64,000 nt of DNA. Origin: Leucobacter chromiireducens subsp. chromiireducens. Its GTDB lineage: Bacteria > Actinomycetota > Actinomycetes > Actinomycetales > Microbacteriaceae. Location of the stretch: NCBI RefSeq assembly GCF_016758255.1, contig NZ_QYAD01000002.1, forward strand, positions 558,001 through 622,000, written 5' to 3'. The notes beneath the pieces are model-generated. The model was not told the origin of the DNA. It searched no databases and saw only the letters and a list, made by a program, of their open reading frames with translations. The position numbers were made by a program, and so were the translations under genes. Shown here one piece after another: positions 42,365 through 50,489 of the stretch. The stretch's first letter is position 1. Every line of letters starts with the position of its first letter.

Positions 42365-43078
42365 GTGCGGTCCGCGAGCGACGCCGCGCCGGTGCTCCGG
42401 GCCGACCGGACGAGCGTCGACATCGACGGTGCGCAGCTGCTGCCCGCCACGTCGATCGCGCTGCAGGAGGGGCGTGCAGTCGCCGTCCGCGGGCCGAATG
42501 GCGCGGGCAAGACCACGTTGCTCCGCGTGCTGACGGGCAGGCTTCGCCCCAGCGCGGGGGAGTGCACGCTGTTTGGTGAGCGAATCGACGATCGCGATCG
42601 TGCCGTGCGACGGCACATCGCCGCGCTCATCGAGCCGCCCACGCTCTATCCCGACCTCACGCTTCGCGACCACATCGCGCTCATTTCGGCCGCATGGTCA
42701 GGCGAGACGACTGGGGGAGAGCGCGCCCGTGACCCGCGCGGTGCCGGCCCCGCGGCGCCCCCGCGCTGGAGCGGGCTCGGCGACGCCGCGCTCGAGGCGT
42801 TCGGCATCGGGGCACTCGCGGATCGCTTCCCGAACGAGCTCTCGAGTGGGCAGCGGCAGCTCGTCTCGCTCGCCGTGACCCTCGCGCGGCCCTGCTCGGT
42901 GTTGTTGCTCGATGAGCCGGAGCAGCGGCTTGATCCGGATCGCCGCGGCATCGTTGCCGAGGTGCTGTGCGCCGCACGGGCCGCTGGGGTGGCGCTCGCG
43001 TTCGCATCGCACGATCCCGAGCTGGTTGCGCGGGTTGCTGACGCTGAGGTGCTCGTCGGAGCTGCGAGCGGGCAATGA
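42365..43078 (+). CDS. ABC transporter ATPase
   Basis: 237 residues from GTG at 42365; the open frame extends upstream into the holin-like gene but the reading there is not protein-like. Walker A 'GPNGAGKTT', signature 'LSSGQRQLVSLAVTLA', Walker B 'SVLLLDEPEQRLD', and 'FASHDPELVA'. An Ala/Gly/Pro-rich insert sits ahead of the signature. It overlaps the following membrane protein by 4 bases, so the two probably form an exporter. Confidence 0.85.
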   Translation: MRSASDAAPVLRADRTSVDIDGAQLLPATSIALQEGRAVAVRGPNGAGKTTLLRVLTGRLRPSAGECTLFGERIDDRDRAVRRHIAALIEPPTLYPDLTLRDHIALISAAWSGETTGGERARDPRGAGPAAPPRWSGLGDAALEAFGIGALADRFPNELSSGQRQLVSLAVTLARPCSVLLLDEPEQRLDPDRRGIVAEVLCAARAAGVALAFASHDPELVARVADAEVLVGAASGQ

Positions 43079-44706
43079 AGCTCTCCCAGGGCAGCTTCCG
43101 CGCAGACGCCGCCGCGCTCCGGGCGGTTCGTGCCGTCCGCCGTGCGCGTGGCGACACGCTGAGCGCGGGCGATGTCTCGTACCGGATCTACCTCGCGATC
43201 ATGCTGACCATCATCGTGGTGGCGCCCGCGGTTCGCACGTCGGTGCTGGGGGCCGCGCCCGTGCTGCCTGATCTCGTTCAGCAGCCGGGCGCACTCGCGG
43301 CACTGCTCACTGCCACAACGGCCGGGGTCGTGTTCCTTGGCGGTCGCGGCGGACCCGCACGCGCGGGACTCCCGCAGCTTGATCTGCTGTTCCCAACGCC
43401 TATTGCGCGGTGGCGTCTGCTCGCTCCGCCCGTGGTGCGATGGCTGCTTGCCGGAGCTGCGCTGGGTGCAGTGCTCGGCGGAGTATGGGCTATCGCGGCG
43501 CTGCTTCGCGGGCCGCTTCCCTGGGCGGTGCTGGTCTCGGTTGTCGTGGCAGGAATGTGTGTCGGGGTGGTGCTCGTCGGCGCGTTGCTTGTTGGGCAGG
43601 TGGGCCTTCGGACGCGTGCGGTGCTCGCCGCCGTGTTGGCAGTGCTCGCCGCAGCCCAGCTCATTTGGGGGCCACTGGGTGACCCGTGGTCCGGGGCTAG
43701 CCGAGTGCTCGAACTGAGCGTGCCCGCTGGTACTGCCTCCGGCGCTGCGGGGGGAGTCGTTGAGGTGTCAGCCGTACACATGCCCAGTCTGCTCCGCGCA
43801 CTCGTCATGCCTGTCGCCGCGGCGCTGGTTGTGGTGTGCGGGGCGGTTCCGCTCGCCGCTCGCCTGCCCCGCGAACTCCTGCGCGAACAGGCGGTCAACT
43901 GGGACGCTGCGAGTGCGCTCGCCTTGACCGGTGATCCGACGGCTGCGCTCGCTCGTTTCGGGGCGCCGGTGACCATGGGCCGGCGGCTTCGGCTGCGACC
44001 GAGCGCTCGGCTCTGGGGCATGCTGCTCCGGCGTGATCTGTTGGGCCTCGTCCGCGCGCCGGGGCGAAGCCTCGCAGCCGCCATCGGGGTGGCCAGTGCG
44101 GGAGTGCTGTGGGCGGTCGCGGTGCAGTCAGGGGCGGGACTCGGCGGTGCGGCACTCATGGGTGCAGTGGCGGTTGCGGTGGGTTCGTTCTCGGTGCAAC
44201 CGTGGTGTCGCGGAATGGTGACCGCGGCGGGCGGGGCTGGATCGCCCGCCCTGCTTCCGCTGAGCCCTGGCGCGCTGATCGCGGCGCACGCGCTGACCCC
44301 GCTGCTTGCGAGCACTCTGGCTGTGGCGGGTGGCGCTGCGGCCGCGATCTCTTTCGCGACGCTCGGCTTGGGTGGGTGGCAGACAACGCCGGACGGATTC
44401 CTCGCGGTGTGGAGCGCGCCGGGGTTTGCGGCGGTGCTGGTGCTGTTACGCGCTGCGGCTGCGCTGAAGGGCACGATCCCGCTCCGGTTGCTCGCGCCGG
44501 TGCCGACCCCGATGGGTGACGTCTCGGCCATGAACGTTTTCATCTGGACGATCGACGGTCCGGTCGTTGCGTTGCTGGTCGGGGGAGCGCTGGGGGCGGC
44601 GTGGTCTGCGGGCTCGCCGGTCGCCGCGGCGGTGACGACCGGTGTGGCGCTCGTCTGCCTCGGGGCGTGGGCATACTCGCGTCTTCGGCCCAGCCTCACG
44701 CAGTAG
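43075..44706 (+). CDS. Polytopic membrane protein, probable ABC permease partner
   Basis: 543 residues with about 12 hydrophobic segments and a cytoplasmic region around 270-330. I do not recognise a named family with certainty (possibly DUF6297-like). 'SAGDVSYRIYLAIML' leads into the first membrane segment. The 4-base overlap with the ATPase and the layout suggest an ABC-2-like exporter, but no substrate hint is visible. Leu/Val/Ala/Gly content is very high. Confidence 0.7.
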   Translation: MKLSQGSFRADAAALRAVRAVRRARGDTLSAGDVSYRIYLAIMLTIIVVAPAVRTSVLGAAPVLPDLVQQPGALAALLTATTAGVVFLGGRGGPARAGLPQLDLLFPTPIARWRLLAPPVVRWLLAGAALGAVLGGVWAIAALLRGPLPWAVLVSVVVAGMCVGVVLVGALLVGQVGLRTRAVLAAVLAVLAAAQLIWGPLGDPWSGASRVLELSVPAGTASGAAGGVVEVSAVHMPSLLRALVMPVAAALVVVCGAVPLAARLPRELLREQAVNWDAASALALTGDPTAALARFGAPVTMGRRLRLRPSARLWGMLLRRDLLGLVRAPGRSLAAAIGVASAGVLWAVAVQSGAGLGGAALMGAVAVAVGSFSVQPWCRGMVTAAGGAGSPALLPLSPGALIAAHALTPLLASTLAVAGGAAAAISFATLGLGGWQTTPDGFLAVWSAPGFAAVLVLLRAAAALKGTIPLRLLAPVPTPMGDVSAMNVFIWTIDGPVVALLVGGALGAAWSAGSPVAAAVTTGVALVCLGAWAYSRLRPSLTQ

Positions 44707-44847
44707 CTCGAGCGGTGAAAAATGCCGGAATTCCGCGGTGACACGCGCGGGCCGCTGGCCCGAGTTTGCTGTTGCCCCGGACCCATGGCAAACTAAATGA
44801 GTTGCCAGCGCGGCGGGGGAAACCTCGAAGCTCAGGGAACAGCGTCC

Positions 44848-44920
44848 GGCCCCATCGTATAGCGGCCTAGTACGCCGCCCTCTCACGGCGGTAACGCGGG
44901 TTCGAATCCCGCTGGGGTCA
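44848..44920 (+). tRNA. tRNA-Glu (CTC), left copy
   Basis: Acceptor GGCCCCA/TGGGGTC, anticodon stem CCGCC/GGCGG with loop CTCTCAC giving anticodon CTC, T arm GCGGG-TTCGAAT-CCCGC, discriminator A at 44920. The following bases are CCG, so the CCA end is not encoded, unlike the Gln and Cys tRNAs here. Confidence 0.95.
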
Positions 44921-44927
44921 CCGGATC

Positions 44928-44963
44928 GAAAGCCTCACCTTCGGGTGGGGCTTTCGTTGTTTC
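44928..44963 (+). terminator. Terminator of tRNA-Glu, left copy
   Basis: GAAAGCCTCACC pairs with GGTGGGGCTTTC through a TTCG tetraloop, followed by a T-rich run. Confidence 0.85.
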
Positions 44964-45146
44964 TGCGGCTTTCCCCGGGCCCTCCCGATTCACGGTTTAT
45001 TTGCCACGCCTCACTTTCACCCTCTTCTTGAGGGTGAACTGACTTTCCAGAGTGGGATCAGGGGTTCCTCGCGGTGTCCTGTTTTGCCGCGTGTTTCCGC
45101 GGTTTTCTGGGGTCTGAATGTCAGTGGTCACTGCTTGAATGAGCAC

Positions 45147-47117
45147 ATGACCACCACCCGAGGTTCTCCCGCTACTGGCTCGCCGCTCGCGCCGCGCCGG
45201 GCTTCCCGGGTGCGTTTCCAGAAGACCTCCGCGGCTCACACTTCTGCTCCACCCCAGCCACCGGAGTTCGATCCCACCGAGCTCTTCGCCAAAGCGTTCG
45301 CGTCCGCCGCCCCCGGTGTCATCCCACCCGTGTTCTCTGTGCGGGTGGTGGATGACGTGGTCGGCATGCTGGAACAGTTTGACCGCTTCCAGAACATTCT
45401 CACCGCCGCACGCTTGAACGTTCTTTCGTTCGCGATGGAGACCGCGGTGCACCGCGCCCCTTCCGGCAGTGGCGACATCCCGTACCGTTCCCTGCGTGCC
45501 GAAATCGCTACCGCCCTCCACCAGAGCGAACACATCGTGGAGCGCGATCTGAACCTTGCGAGCGCACTCACGATGCGTTTCCCGGCGACTCTGCCACGCA
45601 TGCTCACCGGAAAGGTCTCTCCCGAGCATGTGCGCGCACTCGTGGAATCCGCGGACGCGCTGGGGCTTGGACAGGATCCAGATTCGGTGCGTGTGCGGGG
45701 CAGGTACGAGGCGGAAGTGTTGCGGCGTGCTGAGTCCCAGACGCCGCAGCGTTTGCGGCCGATCGCGCGGAAGCTTGCGCGTGAGCTCGCGAGATCCCTT
45801 CCGAAGCCGGCCCCGTTCCCGGGCGTTGACTCCACGATCGATGGCTCTGCTGGTCCGGACACGGCTTCCCCGGATCCGTCCAGCACCGACCCGAGTGCCT
45901 CTGACCCGGTGAGCACCGACCCGAACGACACAGCTCCAACAAGCACCGATCCCAGTGCCACTGAACCAAACACCGGCGCTCCTGCACCTTCGCCGGAGTG
46001 TGAGCGAAAAGTGTGGGTGCGTGATCATGAGAACGGGATGGCGGAGCTTGTGGCGTTCATGCCGACTCCTGTGGCGTATGCGATTCATGATCGCTTGACG
46101 CGGCTTGCGAAGTCCGCGGAGGTCACCGAGCACCAACTCGCCCGCACCCTCACAGATCGCGGCACCGGTCTCGCAGACACGGGCACGAGCACGAGCACGG
46201 GCACGGGCACGGGTGAAGCGTCACCCGCACACACCACGCGCAAGCCCCGGGGCGTGAGAGCACAGAGCGTCGCAGAACGCCGGCGCCTCCTCCGGGAACT
46301 CCGTCCGGGCATGAATGGCGGGCGTCCCGGGGTGCGAGAAATCCGGGCCGGGCTCCCCAAGCGCAGCCGCGCGCAGACTCGCACGGATGTGCTCCGGGAC
46401 CTGCTCCTTGCTGGGGATCCGATGCGGCTGGTTGCGGGGTCCCCGGAAGAGGCGGTGCGGGCGCACATCCAGGTCGTGGTGACCACCACAGCACCCCCGG
46501 GCACCAACTCACCGACCGGCCCTGACCCCACTGCGTCCTCGCCGCCGGAGTTCACGGACGCCGAACTCATCGGATCCGGACCCGTCGACCCTGAACAGAT
46601 TCGTGGCTACGCAGGTCACGCGGACTTCTGGGAGAAGGTCACCGTGTCGGGTGAGAGTGGGGATGTGCTGAGTGTGGACCGGTATCGGCCCAGTGCACAG
46701 ATGCGCCGCTTCCTCGGGGCCCGCGATCTACACTGCAGGTTCCCCGGCTGCCGGGTGCCGGTGAACCGATGCGATATCGACCACACGATCCCCGCAGCAG
46801 ATGGCGGCACCACGTCAACAGACAACCTTGCCCATCTCTGCCGAGGCCACCACACCATGAAGCACAACTCTGACTGGGACCACCGTTTGTTGCCGGACGG
46901 GACAATGCGCTGGCGATCCCCGACCGGACGCGTGTACGACGACGAACCACCAAGCCGGGTGAGGTTCCTAAAACACGACAACACCGGAACACCACCACCG
47001 AGGCCATCAGTGACGAGGTCAACGGCCCCGCCGCCGACACCGCCGGTTCGCACAGCACGACCGCTTGTTCCTCCACGGCCCGTCGTTGACGACGATCCCG
47101 ACGACCACCCATTCTGA
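45147..47117 (+). CDS. 13E12-family (DUF222) HNH endonuclease-like protein
   Basis: 656 residues from the ATG at 45147, with no strong ribosome site. N-terminal DUF222 region (about 40-230), a Ser/Thr/Pro/Asp-rich repetitive linker (about 235-285), a second variable region with short ST/GT repeats, and a C-terminal HNH domain: 'CRFPGCRVPVNRCDIDH' then 'NLAHLCRGHHTMKH', which keeps the Cys pairs and His of the fold. These proteins form a multi-copy actinobacterial family (REP13E12 in Mycobacterium) and behave like mobile or diversifying genes. It sits between two near-identical tRNA-Glu units. Confidence 0.9.
   Translation: MTTTRGSPATGSPLAPRRASRVRFQKTSAAHTSAPPQPPEFDPTELFAKAFASAAPGVIPPVFSVRVVDDVVGMLEQFDRFQNILTAARLNVLSFAMETAVHRAPSGSGDIPYRSLRAEIATALHQSEHIVERDLNLASALTMRFPATLPRMLTGKVSPEHVRALVESADALGLGQDPDSVRVRGRYEAEVLRRAESQTPQRLRPIARKLARELARSLPKPAPFPGVDSTIDGSAGPDTASPDPSSTDPSASDPVSTDPNDTAPTSTDPSATEPNTGAPAPSPECERKVWVRDHENGMAELVAFMPTPVAYAIHDRLTRLAKSAEVTEHQLARTLTDRGTGLADTGTSTSTGTGTGEASPAHTTRKPRGVRAQSVAERRRLLRELRPGMNGGRPGVREIRAGLPKRSRAQTRTDVLRDLLLAGDPMRLVAGSPEEAVRAHIQVVVTTTAPPGTNSPTGPDPTASSPPEFTDAELIGSGPVDPEQIRGYAGHADFWEKVTVSGESGDVLSVDRYRPSAQMRRFLGARDLHCRFPGCRVPVNRCDIDHTIPAADGGTTSTDNLAHLCRGHHTMKHNSDWDHRLLPDGTMRWRSPTGRVYDDEPPSRVRFLKHDNTGTPPPRPSVTRSTAPPPTPPVRTARPLVPPRPVVDDDPDDHPF
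46181..46213. repeat. Hexamer tandem repeat in the HNH gene
   Basis: About five and a half copies of GGGCAC/GAGCAC, encoding the run TGTSTSTGTGTG. Slippage would change length without loss of frame. Confidence 0.7.
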
Positions 47118-47288
47118 GCGACTGCATTCTGGGTGGCTGCAGGCTGGCCGTGCGTAGTGATGAGACCGCAGCTGTGAAGCGACGCGCCAACTCAGGTGGG
47201 CAGATTTTGCGCCCAGCCGCGAGCTGTGCCAAGATAGTCAGGTTGCCAGCGCAACGGGGGAGACCTCGGAGTTCAGGGAACAGCGTCC

Positions 47289-47361
47289 GGCCCCATCGTA
47301 TAGCGGCCTAGTACGCCGCCCTCTCACGGCGGTAACGCGGGTTCGAATCCCGCTGGGGTCA
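47289..47361 (+). tRNA. tRNA-Glu (CTC), right copy
   Basis: Same sequence as the copy at 44848-44920, anticodon CTC, CCA not encoded (CCG follows). Confidence 0.95.
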
Positions 47362-47368
47362 CCGGATC

Positions 47369-47404
47369 GAAAGCCTCACCTTCGGGTGGGGCTTTCGTTG
47401 TTTC
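47369..47404 (+). terminator. Terminator of tRNA-Glu, right copy
   Basis: Same TTCG-capped stem as at 44928, with T-rich tail. Confidence 0.85.
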
Positions 47405-47464
47405 TCGGGTCGCTCGCGCGGATATGCTGGGAGGGTTCTGTCCACGCACATAGAGGAGCGCTCA

Positions 47465-48523
47465 GTGACCCGCACCATCAAGCTCGCAGTACTTCCCGGC
47501 GACGGTATTGGCCCGGAGGTGATCGAGCAGGCGAATCGCGTCCTCGACGCGGTTCTCGTGGGCGGTGACGTGGAACTCGCGCGTACCGAATTCAAGCTCG
47601 GTGCCGAACGGTTCCTCGAGACCGGAGAAACCCTGCCCGAGGAAGAGCAGCAGGCAATCGCCGAGCACGACGCGATCCTCTTCGGTGCGGTCGGCGGTGT
47701 CCCTGGAGACGCGCGACTCAAGCACGCGAACATCGAACGCGGGCTGCTGCTCAAGCTGCGCTTCGACTTCGACCACTACGCGAACGTGAGGCCGTGCACA
47801 CTCTTCCCCGGCGTCGAGTCGACGCTTCGAGCTCCGGGCGAAGTCGACTTCGTCGTGGTGCGCGAGGGCACCGAAGGCCCCTACGTTGGGAACGGCGGCA
47901 CGCTGCGCGCCGGCACGCCGCATGAGGTCGCCACGGAAGTATCGGTGAACACCGCGATGGGCGTGGAGCGCGTGGTCCGCTACGCGTTCGAGACGGCTCA
48001 GTCGCGCCCCCGCAAGAAGCTGACCTGGGTGCACAAGACAAACGTGCTCGTACACGCGGGAGCGATCTGGCAGCGCGTCGTCGCCGCGGTCTCTGCGGAG
48101 TACCCCGAAATCGCGGTCGACTACATGCACGTCGATGCCGCCACGATTTTCATGGTGCAGGATCCCGCGCGCTTCGACGTGATCGTCACTGATAACCTGT
48201 TCGGAGACATCCTCACGGACCTGGCCGGCGCTATCGGCGGCGGCATCGGGCTCGCGGCGTCCGGCAACATCAATCCCGACGGCACCTTCCCGAGCATGTT
48301 CGAGCCCGTACACGGCTCTGCGCCCGACATCGCTGGGCAGCAGAAGGCGGACCCGACCGCGGCGATCCTCTCCGCGGCTCTCCTCCTCGATCACCTGGAC
48401 CTCGGCGCAGAGGCGGACCGCGTCCGCGAAGCGGTCCGCGCCGACCTAGCTGTTCGCGGCGACGCCGCCCGCGCGACCGCGGCAGTTGGCGACGCAATCA
48501 TCGCGGCTCTGCCCTCGCGCTAA
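47465..48523 (+). CDS. leuB: 3-isopropylmalate dehydrogenase
   Basis: 352 residues, GTG start with GAGGAGCG upstream. NAD-dependent oxidative decarboxylation of 3-isopropylmalate in leucine synthesis. '[10 protein letters not shown]', '[11 protein letters not shown]', '[14 protein letters not shown]', 'VHKTNVL', and '[18 protein letters not shown]' with the metal Asp residues are intact. It leads the run leuB-ilvE-fah, 55 bp before ilvE. Confidence 0.95.
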   Translation: MTRTIKLAVLPGDGIGPEVIEQANRVLDAVLVGGDVELARTEFKLGAERFLETGETLPEEEQQAIAEHDAILFGAVGGVPGDARLKHANIERGLLLKLRFDFDHYANVRPCTLFPGVESTLRAPGEVDFVVVREGTEGPYVGNGGTLRAGTPHEVATEVSVNTAMGVERVVRYAFETAQSRPRKKLTWVHKTNVLVHAGAIWQRVVAAVSAEYPEIAVDYMHVDAATIFMVQDPARFDVIVTDNLFGDILTDLAGAIGGGIGLAASGNINPDGTFPSMFEPVHGSAPDIAGQQKADPTAAILSAALLLDHLDLGAEADRVREAVRADLAVRGDAARATAAVGDAIIAALPSR

Positions 48524-48577
48524 CGACGCACCAGGCTCGACCCTCCCGCACCCGCTCTTCTTCAGAAGGAACACCTC

Positions 48578-49678
48578 ATGACTGACCTGGTATTCACCCA
48601 CACCGAGGCCCAGCGCCGCTCCGCCGCCGAGCGCGAGGCGCTGCTCGTTGATCCCGGCTTCGGCAACGTCTTCACTGACCACATGGTGTCCGTGGCCTGG
48701 ACCAAGGACGCGGGGTGGCATGACGCTGAGGTCATTCCGTACGGTCCGATTCCGCTCGACCCTGCCTCCTCCGTGCTGCACTACGGGCAGGAGATTTTCG
48801 AAGGGCTGAAGGCCTACCGCCGCGCCGATGGCTCGATCGTTACCTTCCGCCCGGAAGCGAACGCGCGCCGACTCAACGAGTCGGCTGTGCGCCTCGCTCT
48901 GCCCGAAATCCCCGAAGAAATCTTCGTGCAGGGCGTACGCGAGCTCGTGCGAATCGACGCGGACTGGGTGCCGAGTGGCGCCGACCAGAGCCTGTACCTG
49001 CGCCCGTTCATGATCGCCGATGAGAGCTTCCTCGGGGTGCGGGCCGCGGAGCGCGCACGCTTCCTCATCATCGCTAGCCCGGCGGGCCCCTACTTCTCGG
49101 GTGGGGTGAAGCCGGTGTCGATCTGGCTCTCGCAGGATCTGGCCCGTGCGGGGCGCGGCGGCACGGGGGCCGCGAAGTGCGGCGGCAACTACGCTGCCTC
49201 GCTCCTCCCGCAGCAGGTGGCCGCAGAGAACGGCTGCCAGCAGGTGCTCTTCACTGACTCGGCGACGACGGACACGATCGACGAGCTCGGCGGCATGAAC
49301 CTGTTCCTAGTGCGCGCCGACGGCACGGTGCTCACCCCGCAGCTGAACGGCAACATCCTCGATGGGATCACGCGCCGCAGCCTCATCCAGCTTGCGAAGG
49401 ATCGCGGGCATACCGTTGAAGAACGCGAGATCACGGTCACCGAGTGGCGCGAGGGGGTCGCCGATGGCACGATCACGGAGGCTTTCGCCTGCGGCACCGC
49501 CGCAGTGATCACGCCGATCCAGCAGCTCAAGTCCGAAGACTTCGCGATCGATTTCGGGGCGAACGCGCCGGGTGAGCTCACGATGTCGCTCCGCGAAGAG
49601 CTCACGGGGATCCAGTTCGGCACGCGTGAGGATCGTCACGGCTGGCTTGAGGTCATCGTCCCGGCGGACGCACGATGA
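48578..49678 (+). CDS. ilvE: Branched-chain amino acid aminotransferase
   Basis: 366 residues, GAAGGAA upstream. Fold-type IV PLP enzyme: '[15 protein letters not shown]', '[11 protein letters not shown]', cofactor Lys in '[16 protein letters not shown]', 'GMNLFLV' and 'GTAAVITPI'. It makes leucine, isoleucine and valine from the keto acids. Its stop overlaps the next gene's start by 4 bases. Confidence 0.95.
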   Translation: MTDLVFTHTEAQRRSAAEREALLVDPGFGNVFTDHMVSVAWTKDAGWHDAEVIPYGPIPLDPASSVLHYGQEIFEGLKAYRRADGSIVTFRPEANARRLNESAVRLALPEIPEEIFVQGVRELVRIDADWVPSGADQSLYLRPFMIADESFLGVRAAERARFLIIASPAGPYFSGGVKPVSIWLSQDLARAGRGGTGAAKCGGNYAASLLPQQVAAENGCQQVLFTDSATTDTIDELGGMNLFLVRADGTVLTPQLNGNILDGITRRSLIQLAKDRGHTVEEREITVTEWREGVADGTITEAFACGTAAVITPIQQLKSEDFAIDFGANAPGELTMSLREELTGIQFGTREDRHGWLEVIVPADAR

Positions 49679-50481
49679 AGGTCGCGCGCTTCCAGATCGA
49701 TGGCGAGATTTCCTTTGGGATTCTCGACCGGGCGGAGAACGGTGAGGGCGTCGAGCTCGTCGAGCTGATGGCCGATCCCATCGTGGCGGGCTACGACACG
49801 ACGGGGCGACGGCTCAAGCTTGAAGAGGTGCGCCTGCTTGCCCCCGTGATCCCACGCTCGAAGGTCGTGTGTGTCGGAAAGAACTACGCCGACCACATCG
49901 CGGAGATGGCGGGCGTGACGGGTGGTGAGACCCCCGCGGAGCCCGTGCTGTTCCTGAAGCCCAACACCTCGGTGATCGGGCCCGGGGACGTCATTGTTCG
50001 GCCCGAGATCTCTGAACGGGTTGAGCACGAGGGCGAGCTCGCGATGGTCATTGGTGCCGTTGCGAAGAACGTGTCCGAGGAGGAAGCGCTCAGCTACGTG
50101 TTCGGCTTCACGTGCGCAAACGATGTGACCGCGCGTGACCTGCAGATCGCGGATGGTCAGTGGACCCGGGGGAAGGGGTTTGACACGTTCTGCCCGCTCG
50201 GCCCGGTCATCGAGACCGATCCCGATCTCTCGGATGCGCGCATTGTCACCCGGGTCAACGGTGAGGTGCGCCAGGAGGGCAGCACCGCGCAGCTGATCCA
50301 CTCGCTCGCGAAGATTGTCGCGTTCGCCTCGCAGGCATTCACGCTGCTGCCGGGCGACGTGATTCTCACGGGGACGCCCGCGGGTGTCGGACTGCTCGAG
50401 GCGGGCGACACCGTTGAGGTAGAGATCGAGGGGATCGGGATCCTCCGCAACCCGGTCCGCGACGCCGCTGCGGCCGAGTAA
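49675..50481 (+). CDS. Fumarylacetoacetate hydrolase-family protein
   Basis: 268 residues. FAH fold with metal-binding residues in '[12 protein letters not shown]' and '[14 protein letters not shown]', with '[13 protein letters not shown]' and '[19 protein letters not shown]'. Members act as hydrolases, isomerases or oxaloacetate decarboxylases; the substrate here is not decided. From memory, fah commonly lies next to gltX and near leuB in actinobacteria; here gltX is about 10 kb further on. Confidence 0.9.
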   Translation: MKVARFQIDGEISFGILDRAENGEGVELVELMADPIVAGYDTTGRRLKLEEVRLLAPVIPRSKVVCVGKNYADHIAEMAGVTGGETPAEPVLFLKPNTSVIGPGDVIVRPEISERVEHEGELAMVIGAVAKNVSEEEALSYVFGFTCANDVTARDLQIADGQWTRGKGFDTFCPLGPVIETDPDLSDARIVTRVNGEVRQEGSTAQLIHSLAKIVAFASQAFTLLPGDVILTGTPAGVGLLEAGDTVEVEIEGIGILRNPVRDAAAAE

Positions 50482-50489
50482 GTAGACGC

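Larger units (their letters stand above)
44801..44964. repeat. Direct repeat, left copy (tRNA-Glu unit)
   Basis: 164 bp from GTTGCCAGCG to TTTCT, matching 47242-47405 with only five mismatches, all in the first ~40 bases. It spans the 5' flank, the tRNA and its terminator. Confidence 0.9.
47242..47405. repeat. Direct repeat, right copy (tRNA-Glu unit)
   Basis: 164 bp matching 44801-44964; the last ~125 bases are identical. The distance between copies is 2441 bp. Confidence 0.9.

Noticed and set aside
44848-44923. CCA end encoded for tRNA-Glu
   Set aside because: The bases after the discriminator are CCG in both copies, so the CCA must be added enzymatically.
44801-47405. Prophage or integrative element bounded by tRNA att sites
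   Set aside because: No integrase, phage or transfer gene lies between the repeats, and the repeats span whole tRNA units rather than a short att core.
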